From: Syntrophomonas sp.
GTDB taxonomy: Bacteria; Bacillota; Syntrophomonadia; Syntrophomonadales; Syntrophomonadaceae
DNA length: 6,226 nt
Reading direction: 5' to 3'
Assembly (NCBI GenBank): GCA_028693695.1
Contig: JAQUUV010000123.1
Span: 1-6,226, forward strand
In this document: positions 1 through 4,568 of the stretch, piece by piece
Layout of the letters: every line of letters begins with the position of its first letter
How positions within the stretch are numbered: the stretch's first letter is position 1
The notes under the pieces: model-generated
The model's database searches: none
Told to the model about the DNA's origin: nothing
The model's input: only the letters and a program-made list of their open reading frames with translations
Position numbers and translations under genes: made by a program

Positions 1-1040
1 CCCAGGGTAGCCATGGCAAATACCTCTTCTGCAGGCATGGCCGTAGGTCCCCAGAGAGGTTTCTGAATGAGGGCCGCCATTCTCATCTCCATGAACATAC
101 TCAGATTATTGTTAGCGGGAGCCCCATCAGCCCCCAGTGATACATTAACCCCCCGCTTAAGGTATTCAGGCACCGGAGCTATTCCAGAGGCTAGTTTCAA
201 ATTGCAAGATGGACAGTGAGCTACATTTACCTTAGCCATGGTCAAAAGATCCTTTTCTGCTTTATTAACCTGAATACAATGGGCCAGTATGAGTCTTTCA
301 TTAAGTAATCCCAATTCATTAAGGTAAACGATGTTACGCCTTCCCCGTTCCCTTATAACCAGTTCGATTTCAGCCTTATTTTCCGAAGCATGAGTATGTA
401 CAGGAACCTGATACTCATCAGCCAGTTGTTTAATCTGGATCAGCATTGCCTCCGAGCAGGAAGGTACGAAACGAGGACAAAAGGCATAATTCAAACGTCC
501 ATTTTCCCGTCCATGCCACTTTTCCATTAAGTCTACGCTTTCCTGCAGGCTGCTAGTAGTTTCTTCTCTCAATAGAGCAGCATTGCCGTCGCCATGATCC
601 ATCATGCATTTGCCACCCAGGTAGCGAATACCTGCTCTGGATGCGGCCTCAAAAATAGCGCTGGTATGTCTTACAGTACCCATATCGATAACCGAGGTGG
701 TCCCACCCCGAAGGAGCTCACCACACCCCAGGAGAGCTGAGTAATACAAAGAATCTTCATCATGGGCTGCCTCCAAGGGCCAGATTCTTTGATTCAACCA
801 GTCCAGCAACTGAAGGTCATCAGCCATCCCGCGAAACAAAGTCTGACACAGGTGAACATGGCTTTGGATCAAACCTGGAATCACTAATTTTCCCCTGGCA
901 TCAATAGTTTTATCTACTGGCTGTAACTCCACATCGCCTAACTTGCTAATCCGGTCGTCCTCGATCAGGATGTCACCCTGAATTATCTGCCGATCGGCAT
1001 TCATGGTAACGATAAGGCCATCCTTTATTAAAACTTTCAT
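1..1040 (-). CDS. Amidohydrolase, MTA/SAH/5'-deoxyadenosine deaminase-like (partial, C-terminus beyond window)
   Basis: This reads leftward from ATG at 1040 (start MKVLIKDGLI) without a stop to base 1, giving 346 complete codons. Family members run about 430-450 residues, so roughly the last 100 are missing. An AAAGGAG ribosome binding site lies about 10 bases upstream. Visible landmarks are the N-terminal beta strand region ending KLVIPGLIQSH, the metal motif HVH (H61, H63), HTHASE (H217, E220), LAHC (H254), AHCPSCN (274-280) and GADGAP (D305). The spacings fit the mononuclear-metal TrzA/MtaD branch of the amidohydrolase superfamily: H61, H63, H217 and D305 as metal ligands, E220 and H254 as catalytic residues. 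Family knowledge: these cytosolic enzymes deaminate the adenine of S-adenosylhomocysteine, methylthioadenosine or 5'-deoxyadenosine, which recycles SAM by-products. The exact substrate is inferred; guanine-type or triazine-type substrates are alternatives. It diverges from the next gene and has no evident link to nif. Confidence 0.9.
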   Translation of the reverse strand, partial: MKVLIKDGLIVTMNADRQIIQGDILIEDDRISKLGDVELQPVDKTIDARGKLVIPGLIQSHVHLCQTLFRGMADDLQLLDWLNQRIWPLEAAHDEDSLYYSALLGCGELLRGGTTSVIDMGTVRHTSAIFEAASRAGIRYLGGKCMMDHGDGNAALLREETTSSLQESVDLMEKWHGRENGRLNYAFCPRFVPSCSEAMLIQIKQLADEYQVPVHTHASENKAEIELVIRERGRRNIVYLNELGLLNERLILAHCIQVNKAEKDLLTMAKVNVAHCPSCNLKLASGIAPVPEYLKRGVNVSLGADGAPANNNLSMFMEMRMAALIQKPLWGPTAMPAEEVFAMATL

Positions 1041-1077
1041 ATAAAATCCCACTCCTTTAGCAAAAAATTTGCTTAGT

Positions 1078-1132
1078 GTCATTTTGAACGAAGTGAATAA
1101 TCTTCACAGTATTCGCTCCTCGACAAATGCCA
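1078..1132. repeat. Degenerate inverted repeat of the TCATTCTGAGCGAAGCGAAGAATCT type
   Basis: The left arm (1078-1104, GTCATTTTGAACGAAG then TGAATAATCTT) and the reverse complement of the right arm (1108-1132, GGCATTTGTCGAGGAGCG then AATACT) align with a few mismatches and one-base gaps around a very short loop. From memory, the less decayed form of this string occurs as an intergenic palindromic repeat in many anaerobic bacterial genomes. This would be an eroded copy. No function is known to me. It sits between two divergent genes, so it is unlikely to be a terminator for either. Confidence 0.45.
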
Positions 1133-1288
1133 TTTTCACCGGTGGTTGTATCCTACATGCATGATGGGGTATTTTCCAAAGCATTACTACCCTACTATAT
1201 TATAGAACAAGCTCCCTTAACTTATAAATTAAACTTACTATCGCCCCTCTCGATACCCGTCCCAGAGAACTTAATCCGTTCAATATAC

Positions 1289-1317
1289 TTGATTATATCC
1301 AAACATTATTCTATAAT
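1289..1317 (+). promoter_or_regulatory. Sigma-A promoter of the DUF2087 / GIY-YIG unit
   Basis: The -35 box TTGATT (1289-1294) and -10 box TATAAT (1312-1317) are separated by exactly 17 bases. The predicted transcription start is near 1324, giving a leader of about 35 bases to the ATG at 1359. The -10 is a perfect consensus and the -35 matches four of six. It is the best promoter in the window and the obvious driver of the two following genes. Confidence 0.75.
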
Positions 1318-1323
1318 GTCTAT

Positions 1324-1336
1324 AGTTTAATAAACT
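1324..1336. promoter_or_regulatory. Perfect 13-bp palindrome at the predicted start site, candidate operator
   Basis: AGTTTA, central A, TAAACT is an exact dyad placed at the expected transcription start of the promoter at 1289-1317. A half-site copy (TAAACTT) recurs at 1230-1236. A repressor bound here would block initiation. The adjacent HTH protein is the natural candidate for autoregulation, but that is inference. An AT-rich palindrome this short can also arise by chance. Confidence 0.35.
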
Positions 1337-1358
1337 TCTTAAAGGTTGTGTTTATGTT

Positions 1359-2114
1359 ATGGATATTTCGGAATTATTCTGGAATGCTTCCCTGGAAGAA
1401 CTCAAATGTGGATATATAGAAGAAAATAATCATTATATATGTCTGCTATGTGGCAAGTATTTTGAGAAAGGGATTGTATACCCTGAGGACGGGGTAATGT
1501 ATGAATCAGGTAGGTATGTACGGGTTCATATAGAGAAAACACATCACTCCGTATTTGAATACCTAATCCATCTGGATAAGAAACTTACCGGTCTTACCGA
1601 CCATCAAAAAGGCCTTCTGGAGCTTTTTTACCAGGGCAAAAGCGATAAGGAAATCCAAGCAGAAATGGGAATCGGCAGTGCTTCTACCATACGCAACCAC
1701 CGTTTTGTGTTAAAGGAGAAGGAGCGCCAGGCTAAAATATTTTTAGCGATGATGGAGCTTTTGAAAGAAAAAGATAACTATGCGCCAGCCTTTTTAGAAG
1801 TTCATAAAACTGCTCGGATGGTTGATGACCGTTATAATGTCACCCAGGAAGAAAATGAAGCGATATTAACGAAGTACTTTCCTGATGGCATAAAAGGACC
1901 CTTAAAAACCTTCTCCCGCAAGCAAAAGGATAAATTAGTCGTCCTGCGGGAGATTGCCAAGCGATTCGAACTTGATCGCAGCTATGATGAGAAGGAAGTT
2001 AATCAGATATTGAAAACTGCTTATGATGATTATGCTACCTTGAGAAGGTATTTAATTGACTACGGATTTTTAGACAGGAAATCTGATGGAAGTCAATATT
2101 GGCTGAAGAAATGA
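1359..2114 (+). CDS. DUF2087-domain protein with Zn-finger-like N-terminus and LuxR-type HTH, probable transcriptional regulator
   Basis: The product is 251 residues. The N-terminal part carries a C2H2-like metal site (C28, C31, H57 and H62 or H63). The middle (about 78-120) reads as a LuxR/GerE-type helix-turn-helix: LTDHQKGLLELFYQGKSDKE, then AEMGIGSASTIRNHRF. The C-terminal part (about 183-250: FSRKQKDKLVVLREIAKRF, YDEKEVNQIL, LRRYLIDYGFLDR, DGSQYWLK) is a DUF2087 domain, a small winged-helix-like module often found in Firmicute regulators. No signal peptide or membrane segment is visible, so it is likely a cytosolic DNA-binding protein. The only in-frame start is ATG 1359; AAAGG at 1341-1345 is a weak and rather distant ribosome binding site. 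It ends 15 bases before the GIY-YIG gene and shares its promoter at 1289-1317. Its target genes are unknown. Regulation of itself, or of nif, is only a possibility. Confidence 0.88.
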   Translation: MDISELFWNASLEELKCGYIEENNHYICLLCGKYFEKGIVYPEDGVMYESGRYVRVHIEKTHHSVFEYLIHLDKKLTGLTDHQKGLLELFYQGKSDKEIQAEMGIGSASTIRNHRFVLKEKERQAKIFLAMMELLKEKDNYAPAFLEVHKTARMVDDRYNVTQEENEAILTKYFPDGIKGPLKTFSRKQKDKLVVLREIAKRFELDRSYDEKEVNQILKTAYDDYATLRRYLIDYGFLDRKSDGSQYWLKK

Positions 2115-2129
2115 TTGGAGGTAAGGATA

Positions 2130-2477
2130 ATGAATATGGACCGAAAAAAAGAACTAAAGCAACAGTACAAAGAAATTAAAATAAATGCGGGAGTTTATCA
2201 GGTTCGGAATATTCAGAACGAAAAAGTTTTTATAACCAGTACCAGGAACCTGAAGACCATTAATGGCAAACTATTTGGGTTAAAAAATGGTAGTTTTCCA
2301 AACAAAAAGCTGGAACAGGACTTGCAGCAATTTGGAGCCGAGGCCTTTGTTTTTGAAGTCCTTGAGGTTCTGGAAAAGAAAGAAGAAGGGTATTTTGACG
2401 AGAAGGATGCTTTGAAAAAGCTTGAACAGAAATGGCTGGAAAGAGTCCAGCCATTTGGAGAACGTGGCTATAATTGA
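2130..2477 (+). CDS. Small GIY-YIG nuclease-family protein
   Basis: The product is 115 residues, starting MNMDRKKELK. ATG 2130 is chosen because GGAGGT (2117-2122) lies 7 bases upstream. A TTG at 2115 would include that site, and ATG 2136 lies too far from it. GIY-YIG landmarks are AGVYQVRN (G21-V22-Y23), the second strand VFITSTRNL in place of YIG (F34-I35-T36), R39 as the likely catalytic arginine, LEQKWLE with E99 at the metal-binding glutamate position, and the terminal GYN with N115. The domain fills the whole protein; there is no separate DNA-binding region. Family knowledge: such small proteins often sit next to DUF2087 genes in Firmicutes, and their role is unknown. The loss of the glycine in YIG leaves nuclease activity in doubt, although the Arg and Glu are kept. 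It is probably co-transcribed with the regulator. Confidence 0.85.
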   Translation: MNMDRKKELKQQYKEIKINAGVYQVRNIQNEKVFITSTRNLKTINGKLFGLKNGSFPNKKLEQDLQQFGAEAFVFEVLEVLEKKEEGYFDEKDALKKLEQKWLERVQPFGERGYN

Positions 2478-2536
2478 CTTTAGGGCGGTAGAACCTTGAT
2501 GTCCGCCAAGAATAATGTATACCTGCCTGCAAACTA

Positions 2537-2565
2537 TTGAAAAAGTAGAAATGGATGTATATACT
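2537..2565 (+). promoter_or_regulatory. Sigma-A promoter candidate upstream of the nif leader
   Basis: TTGAAA (2537-2542) and TATACT (2560-2565) are separated by 17 bases, each matching five of six consensus positions. The predicted start is near 2572, so an uninterrupted transcript would have a leader of about 345 bases before nifH. The first thing transcribed would be the terminator at 2597-2632. This promoter could therefore drive an attenuated nif transcript, a short RNA of about 60 bases, or both. It is the best-scoring promoter by eye between 2478 and 2917. Confidence 0.55.
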
Positions 2566-2596
2566 TACTGACATCAACTAAATCGTTGGCAAAGAG

Positions 2597-2632
2597 GCCT
2601 TTCGAGAATTTCTCGAGAGGCATTTTATTTTT
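2597..2632 (+). terminator. Rho-independent terminator
   Basis: The stem GCCTTTCGAG (2597-2606) pairs with CTCGAGAGGC (2612-2621) over 10 base pairs including one G-U. The loop is AATTT, and ATTTTATTTTT (2622-2632) follows. It lies 119 bases after the GIY-YIG stop and can end that transcript. It also sits only about 25 bases past the predicted start of the promoter at 2537-2565, so it could act as an attenuator for that promoter. Confidence 0.75.
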
Positions 2633-2666
2633 AAATCAACATTTTCATATTGATAGACTGGTGATG

Positions 2667-2702
2667 ATGCCCTAAACCAAATACTGGTTCGGGGCATTTT
2701 CT
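2667..2702 (+). terminator. Terminator-like hairpin in the nif leader
   Basis: ATGCCCTAAACCA (2667-2679) pairs with TGGTTCGGGGCAT (2685-2697) over 13 positions, with one G-U and one A-C mismatch. The loop is AATAC, and the hairpin ends in a short TTTT CT tract. The stem is strong but the T tract is short, so it may be a weak terminator, an attenuator or only a structural element. Confidence 0.45.
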
Positions 2703-2723
2703 ATGCAAAATCTATAGAGTAAA

Positions 2724-2754
2724 GGCGCTCTCAGGAATTTACCCTGAAAGCGCC
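2724..2754. repeat. GC-rich inverted repeat (hairpin) in the nif leader
   Basis: GGCGCTCTCAGG (2724-2735) pairs with CCTGAAAGCGCC (2743-2754) over 12 positions with one mismatch and a 7-base loop (AATTTAC). No clear T tract follows on either strand; CTTCTT comes after it on the plus strand. It is too regular to be chance. It may be a weak terminator or a switchable leader hairpin, since its left arm is complementary to arms of other hairpins here. Confidence 0.5.
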
Positions 2755-2856
2755 CTTCTTAATTATAGATTCAATGCAATAATCACAACACTATTAGAAA
2801 TAGGAGGTTGTTTATTTATTTTATTATAGTCCCATAAAAAGCATAAGTATTGAGGT

Positions 2857-2893
2857 AATGGTGCCTTTCGTTTGACGGATGAAAGGCGCCATT
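2857..2893 (+). promoter_or_regulatory. Hairpin immediately upstream of the nifH ribosome binding site
   Basis: AATGGTGCCTTTC (2857-2869) pairs with GAAAGGCGCCATT (2881-2893) over 13 base pairs including one G-U, around an 11-base loop (GTTTGACGGAT). The 3' arm ends 12 bases before GGAGG (2906-2910). Only a loose ATTTGATATTT follows, so this is not a classical terminator. Likely roles are mRNA stabilisation of the nifH message, or a regulated structure affecting read-through or translation. Confidence 0.5.
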
Positions 2894-2917
2894 TGATATT
2901 TGAAAGGAGGAATAGGA

Positions 2918-3739
2918 ATGAGACAGATAGCGATTTATGGAAAAGGTGGTATCGGTAAATCTACTACAACCCAGAATTTAACCTCAGGCCTGGGAGAAAT
3001 GGGGAAAAAAGTTATGATTGTAGGATGCGACCCGAAAGGAGATTCAACAAGGCTTGTTTTAGGAGGTTTGGCACAAAAGAGTGTACTTGATACGCTTCGT
3101 GAAGAGGGTGAAGAGGTCGAACTCAATAATATTCTTAAAACAGGTGCCTTCGGAATCCGATGTGTTGAGTCTGGAGGGCCGGAACCCGGTGTGGGATGTG
3201 CAGGAAGAGGTATCATCACTTCTATCAATATGTTAGAGAGTCTGGGTGCCTATACTGATGATTTAGATTACGTTTTCTATGATGTTCTGGGTGACGTTGT
3301 TTGCGGTGGATTTGCCATGCCTATCAGAGAAGGAAAAGCACGGGAAATTTATATTGTTGCCAGTGGCGAATTGATGGCTTTATATGCCGCCAACAATATT
3401 GCCAAAGGTGTTCTGAAATTTGCCAATACAGGTGGATGCCGTTTAGGTGGCATTATCTGCAACAGTAGAAACGTTGATGGAGAACGTGATCTATTAGAGT
3501 TTTTTGCCAAGGAACTGGGAAGTCAATTGATCTATTTCGTACCTCGTGACAATTTGGTACAACGAGCAGAAATTAATAAAAAGACGGTAATCGAGTTTGC
3601 CCCGGATGAAAATCAGGCAAATGAGTACCGAGGATTGGCCAAGGCGATTGATGGAAATGATATGTTCGTTATTCCCAAACCTATGAATCAGGATAGACTT
3701 GAAGAATTAATGATGAAATACGGTTTCTTGGGAATTTAA
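2918..3739 (+). CDS. nifH: Nitrogenase iron protein (dinitrogenase reductase) NifH
   Basis: The product is 273 residues, normal for NifH. It is a cytosolic homodimer with one bridging [4Fe-4S] cluster that hydrolyses ATP and delivers electrons to NifDK. The start is ATG 2918 (MRQIAIYGKG), with GGAGG 7 bases upstream; the TTG at 2900 precedes that site and is not used. Landmarks: P-loop GKGGIGKST at 8-16 (K9, K14), VGCDPKGDSTR (36-45), cluster cysteines C94 in GVGCAGRGI and C129 in DVVCGGFAMPIR, and the switch region YDVLGD (121-126). R97 next to C94 is the arginine that DraT ADP-ribosylates in other bacteria, so that control is chemically possible; no draT is visible here. It is the first gene of the nif operon, behind a long structured leader, and is separated from nifI1 by 83 bases. 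Absence of an adjacent G subunit gene argues against the V or Fe-only systems. Confidence 0.98.
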   Translation: MRQIAIYGKGGIGKSTTTQNLTSGLGEMGKKVMIVGCDPKGDSTRLVLGGLAQKSVLDTLREEGEEVELNNILKTGAFGIRCVESGGPEPGVGCAGRGIITSINMLESLGAYTDDLDYVFYDVLGDVVCGGFAMPIREGKAREIYIVASGELMALYAANNIAKGVLKFANTGGCRLGGIICNSRNVDGERDLLEFFAKELGSQLIYFVPRDNLVQRAEINKKTVIEFAPDENQANEYRGLAKAIDGNDMFVIPKPMNQDRLEELMMKYGFLGI

Positions 3740-3752
3740 TCGTTTAGGAGGC

Positions 3753-3775
3753 AAGGGGACGGTTCTTCTGACTGG
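3753..3775. repeat. Repeat-like motif between nifH and nifI1 (GGGGACGGTTCTTCTGAC)
   Basis: The string AAGGGGACGGTTCTTCTGAC resembles a short intergenic repeat that I recall from many clostridial and other genomes, often near REP-type Y1 transposase genes. Here it occurs alone, with no partner arm or transposase. It lies just after an unused AGGAGG (3746-3751) and well before the working nifI1 ribosome binding site. The identification rests on memory of the motif only. Confidence 0.35.
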
Positions 3776-3822
3776 GAGCATTAAGAGCATCAATAAATCG
3801 ACATATTGGGAGGAGTTATTTT

Positions 3823-4149
3823 ATGTTAATGATAAAAGCCATTATTAGACCGGATAAAGTTGGTATTGTTTTATCAGAATTAAGTGATGGTGGTTTTCCT
3901 GCTGTTACTAAAATGGACGTAATGGGAAGAGGAAGACAAAAGGGTTTAAAAATCGGAGATGTAGTTTATGACGAAATCCCTAAGGAAATGCTGATGATGG
4001 TAGTTAATGACGAAGATAAGGATGACGTCATAAAGATAATTATGAGGAATGCCCGGACCCCACAAAAAGCAGCATTTGGGGATGGAAAGATATTTGTGAG
4101 CGTTGTCGATGAGGTCTATACCATAAGTTCTGGCAACAATGCGTTATAG
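3823..4149 (+). CDS. nifI1: PII-family nitrogen regulator NifI1 (GlnB-like)
   Basis: The product is 108 residues, starting MLMIKAIIRPDK. GGGAGGAG (3808-3815) supports ATG 3823 over ATG 3829. It has the PII fold hallmarks: beta-1 MIKAIIRP, T-loop base DVMGRGRQKG (32-41), PKEMLMMVV (53-61) and the B-loop/beta-4 GDGKIFVSVVDEVYTI (86-101). The short T-loop and the GRGRQKGLKIGDVVYDEIPK stretch are typical of NifI1 and lack the usual uridylylated tyrosine context of GlnB. Family knowledge from methanogens: NifI1 and NifI2 form a mixed oligomer that binds NifDK and blocks its activity when ammonia is present, with 2-oxoglutarate and ATP relieving inhibition. Its place between nifH and nifD, directly before nifI2, is the classic arrangement. 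Co-transcription with nifI2 is near certain. Confidence 0.95.
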   Translation: MLMIKAIIRPDKVGIVLSELSDGGFPAVTKMDVMGRGRQKGLKIGDVVYDEIPKEMLMMVVNDEDKDDVIKIIMRNARTPQKAAFGDGKIFVSVVDEVYTISSGNNAL

Positions 4150-4164
4150 ATGGGAGGGACTTTC

Positions 4165-4548
4165 ATGAAAGAAGTACTGGCAGTTATTCGCATGGATATG
4201 ATTAATAAAACCAAAGAAGCTCTTTTAAAGGAAGGTTTCCCTTCCCTGAATGCCAGAAGGGTTTTGGGAAGAGGTAAAAAGAAGATTGACTTCTCGCTTA
4301 TTGAATCTATGGTAAACGGTAATGAATTTTCTTCTCCTCTAATCGCTGAAGCTATCTCAGAAGGACACCGGCTTGTACCAAAAAGGTTGCTGTCGATAAT
4401 AGTGAAGGATGATGAAGTTAAAACTTTAGTTGATATTATCATTTCTGTTAATCAAAAAGGTAAAGCAGGTGACGGTAAAATATTCGTAGTGCCTGTCGTG
4501 GACTGCATAAGGATTAGGACTGGTGAAAACGGAGAAATTGCCCTATAA
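4165..4548 (+). CDS. nifI2: PII-family nitrogen regulator NifI2 (GlnB-like)
   Basis: The product is 127 residues, starting MKEVLAVIRM. ATG 4165 is preceded 7 bases upstream by GGAGG (4153-4157). The ATG at 4150 abuts the nifI1 stop, precedes that site and is rejected. PII elements are MKEVLAVIRMDM (beta-1), RRVLGRGKKK (31-40), PKRLLSIIVKDDEV (72-85) and the B-loop GDGKIFVVPVVDCIRIRTGE (102-121). The T-loop region (about 37-71) is longer than in NifI1 and ends in SEGHRLVPKRLLSIIV, as is typical of NifI2. It acts with NifI1 in the cytosol as the ammonia-responsive inhibitor of dinitrogenase, sensing 2-oxoglutarate; the mechanism is taken from methanogen work. The stop is followed 20 bases later by the nifD start, so the genes are tightly coupled. 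Confidence 0.95.
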   Translation: MKEVLAVIRMDMINKTKEALLKEGFPSLNARRVLGRGKKKIDFSLIESMVNGNEFSSPLIAEAISEGHRLVPKRLLSIIVKDDEVKTLVDIIISVNQKGKAGDGKIFVVPVVDCIRIRTGENGEIAL

Positions 4549-4568
4549 GAGTGGAGGTGTGTTTACTC

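Larger units (their letters stand above)
1041..1358. other. Divergent intergenic region between the amidohydrolase and the DUF2087 gene
   Basis: These 318 bases hold no credible gene. From left to right I see the ribosome binding site of the leftward amidohydrolase (about 1050-1058), a small 15-bp palindrome at 1059-1073 (AGCAAA, AAA, TTTGCT), a degenerate inverted repeat at 1078-1132, an AT-rich stretch, and the rightward sigma-A promoter with a dyad at its start site. No convincing promoter for the leftward gene was found. The best candidate on the minus strand (TTGTCG, 18-base spacer, GATTAT) lies inside the inverted repeat and is weak. A 67-codon open frame at 1127-1330 lacks a ribosome binding site and overlaps the promoter, so it is not called. 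Confidence 0.8.
2478..2917. other. Intergenic region and probable long leader of the nif operon
   Basis: These 440 bases contain no open reading frame worth calling. They hold a GGCGG/CCGCC inverted repeat just after the GIY-YIG stop (2484-2506, no T tract), a sigma-A promoter at 2537-2565, a terminator at 2597-2632, hairpins at 2667-2697, 2724-2754 and 2857-2893, an AT-rich spacer (2756-2850), and the nifH ribosome binding site. An orphan AGGAGG at 2802-2807 is not followed by a start codon at a useful distance. I found no good sigma-A promoter nearer to nifH and no tRNA. Confidence 0.75.

Noticed and set aside
1127..1330. 67-codon open frame on the plus strand
   Set aside because: It has no ribosome binding site, its start lies in the inverted repeat, it overlaps the promoter at 1289-1317, and its product resembles no known protein.
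2484..2506. GGCGG/CCGCC inverted repeat just after the GIY-YIG gene as a terminator
   Set aside because: The stem is only five base pairs with a 14-base loop and no T tract.
2260..2577. Minus-strand open frame of 105 codons
   Set aside because: It is the antisense shadow of the GIY-YIG gene, with no ribosome binding site and low-complexity translation.
2801..2840. Orphan AGGAGG followed by a possible tiny leader peptide (TTG or ATT start, under 10 codons)
   Set aside because: There is no ATG or GTG at a usable distance, the TTG touches the ribosome binding site, and the peptide shows no diagnostic codons.
2597..2893. ANTAR-type two-hairpin antitermination target in the nif leader
   Set aside because: The loops here are 5, 5, 7 and 11 bases. 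I do not see paired hexaloops with A at position 1 and G at position 4, as that motif requires.
2872..2900. TTGACG, 17 bases, GATATT as a promoter close to nifH
   Set aside because: The predicted start would fall within the nifH ribosome binding site, the -10 is poor, and the -35 lies in a hairpin loop.
2935..3228. Minus-strand open frame of 97 codons
   Set aside because: It lies antisense within nifH and is a Pro/Ser-rich shadow translation of Gly-rich coding sequence.
4116..4442. Minus-strand open frame of 108 codons
   Set aside because: It is antisense to nifI1/nifI2, which are certain genes.
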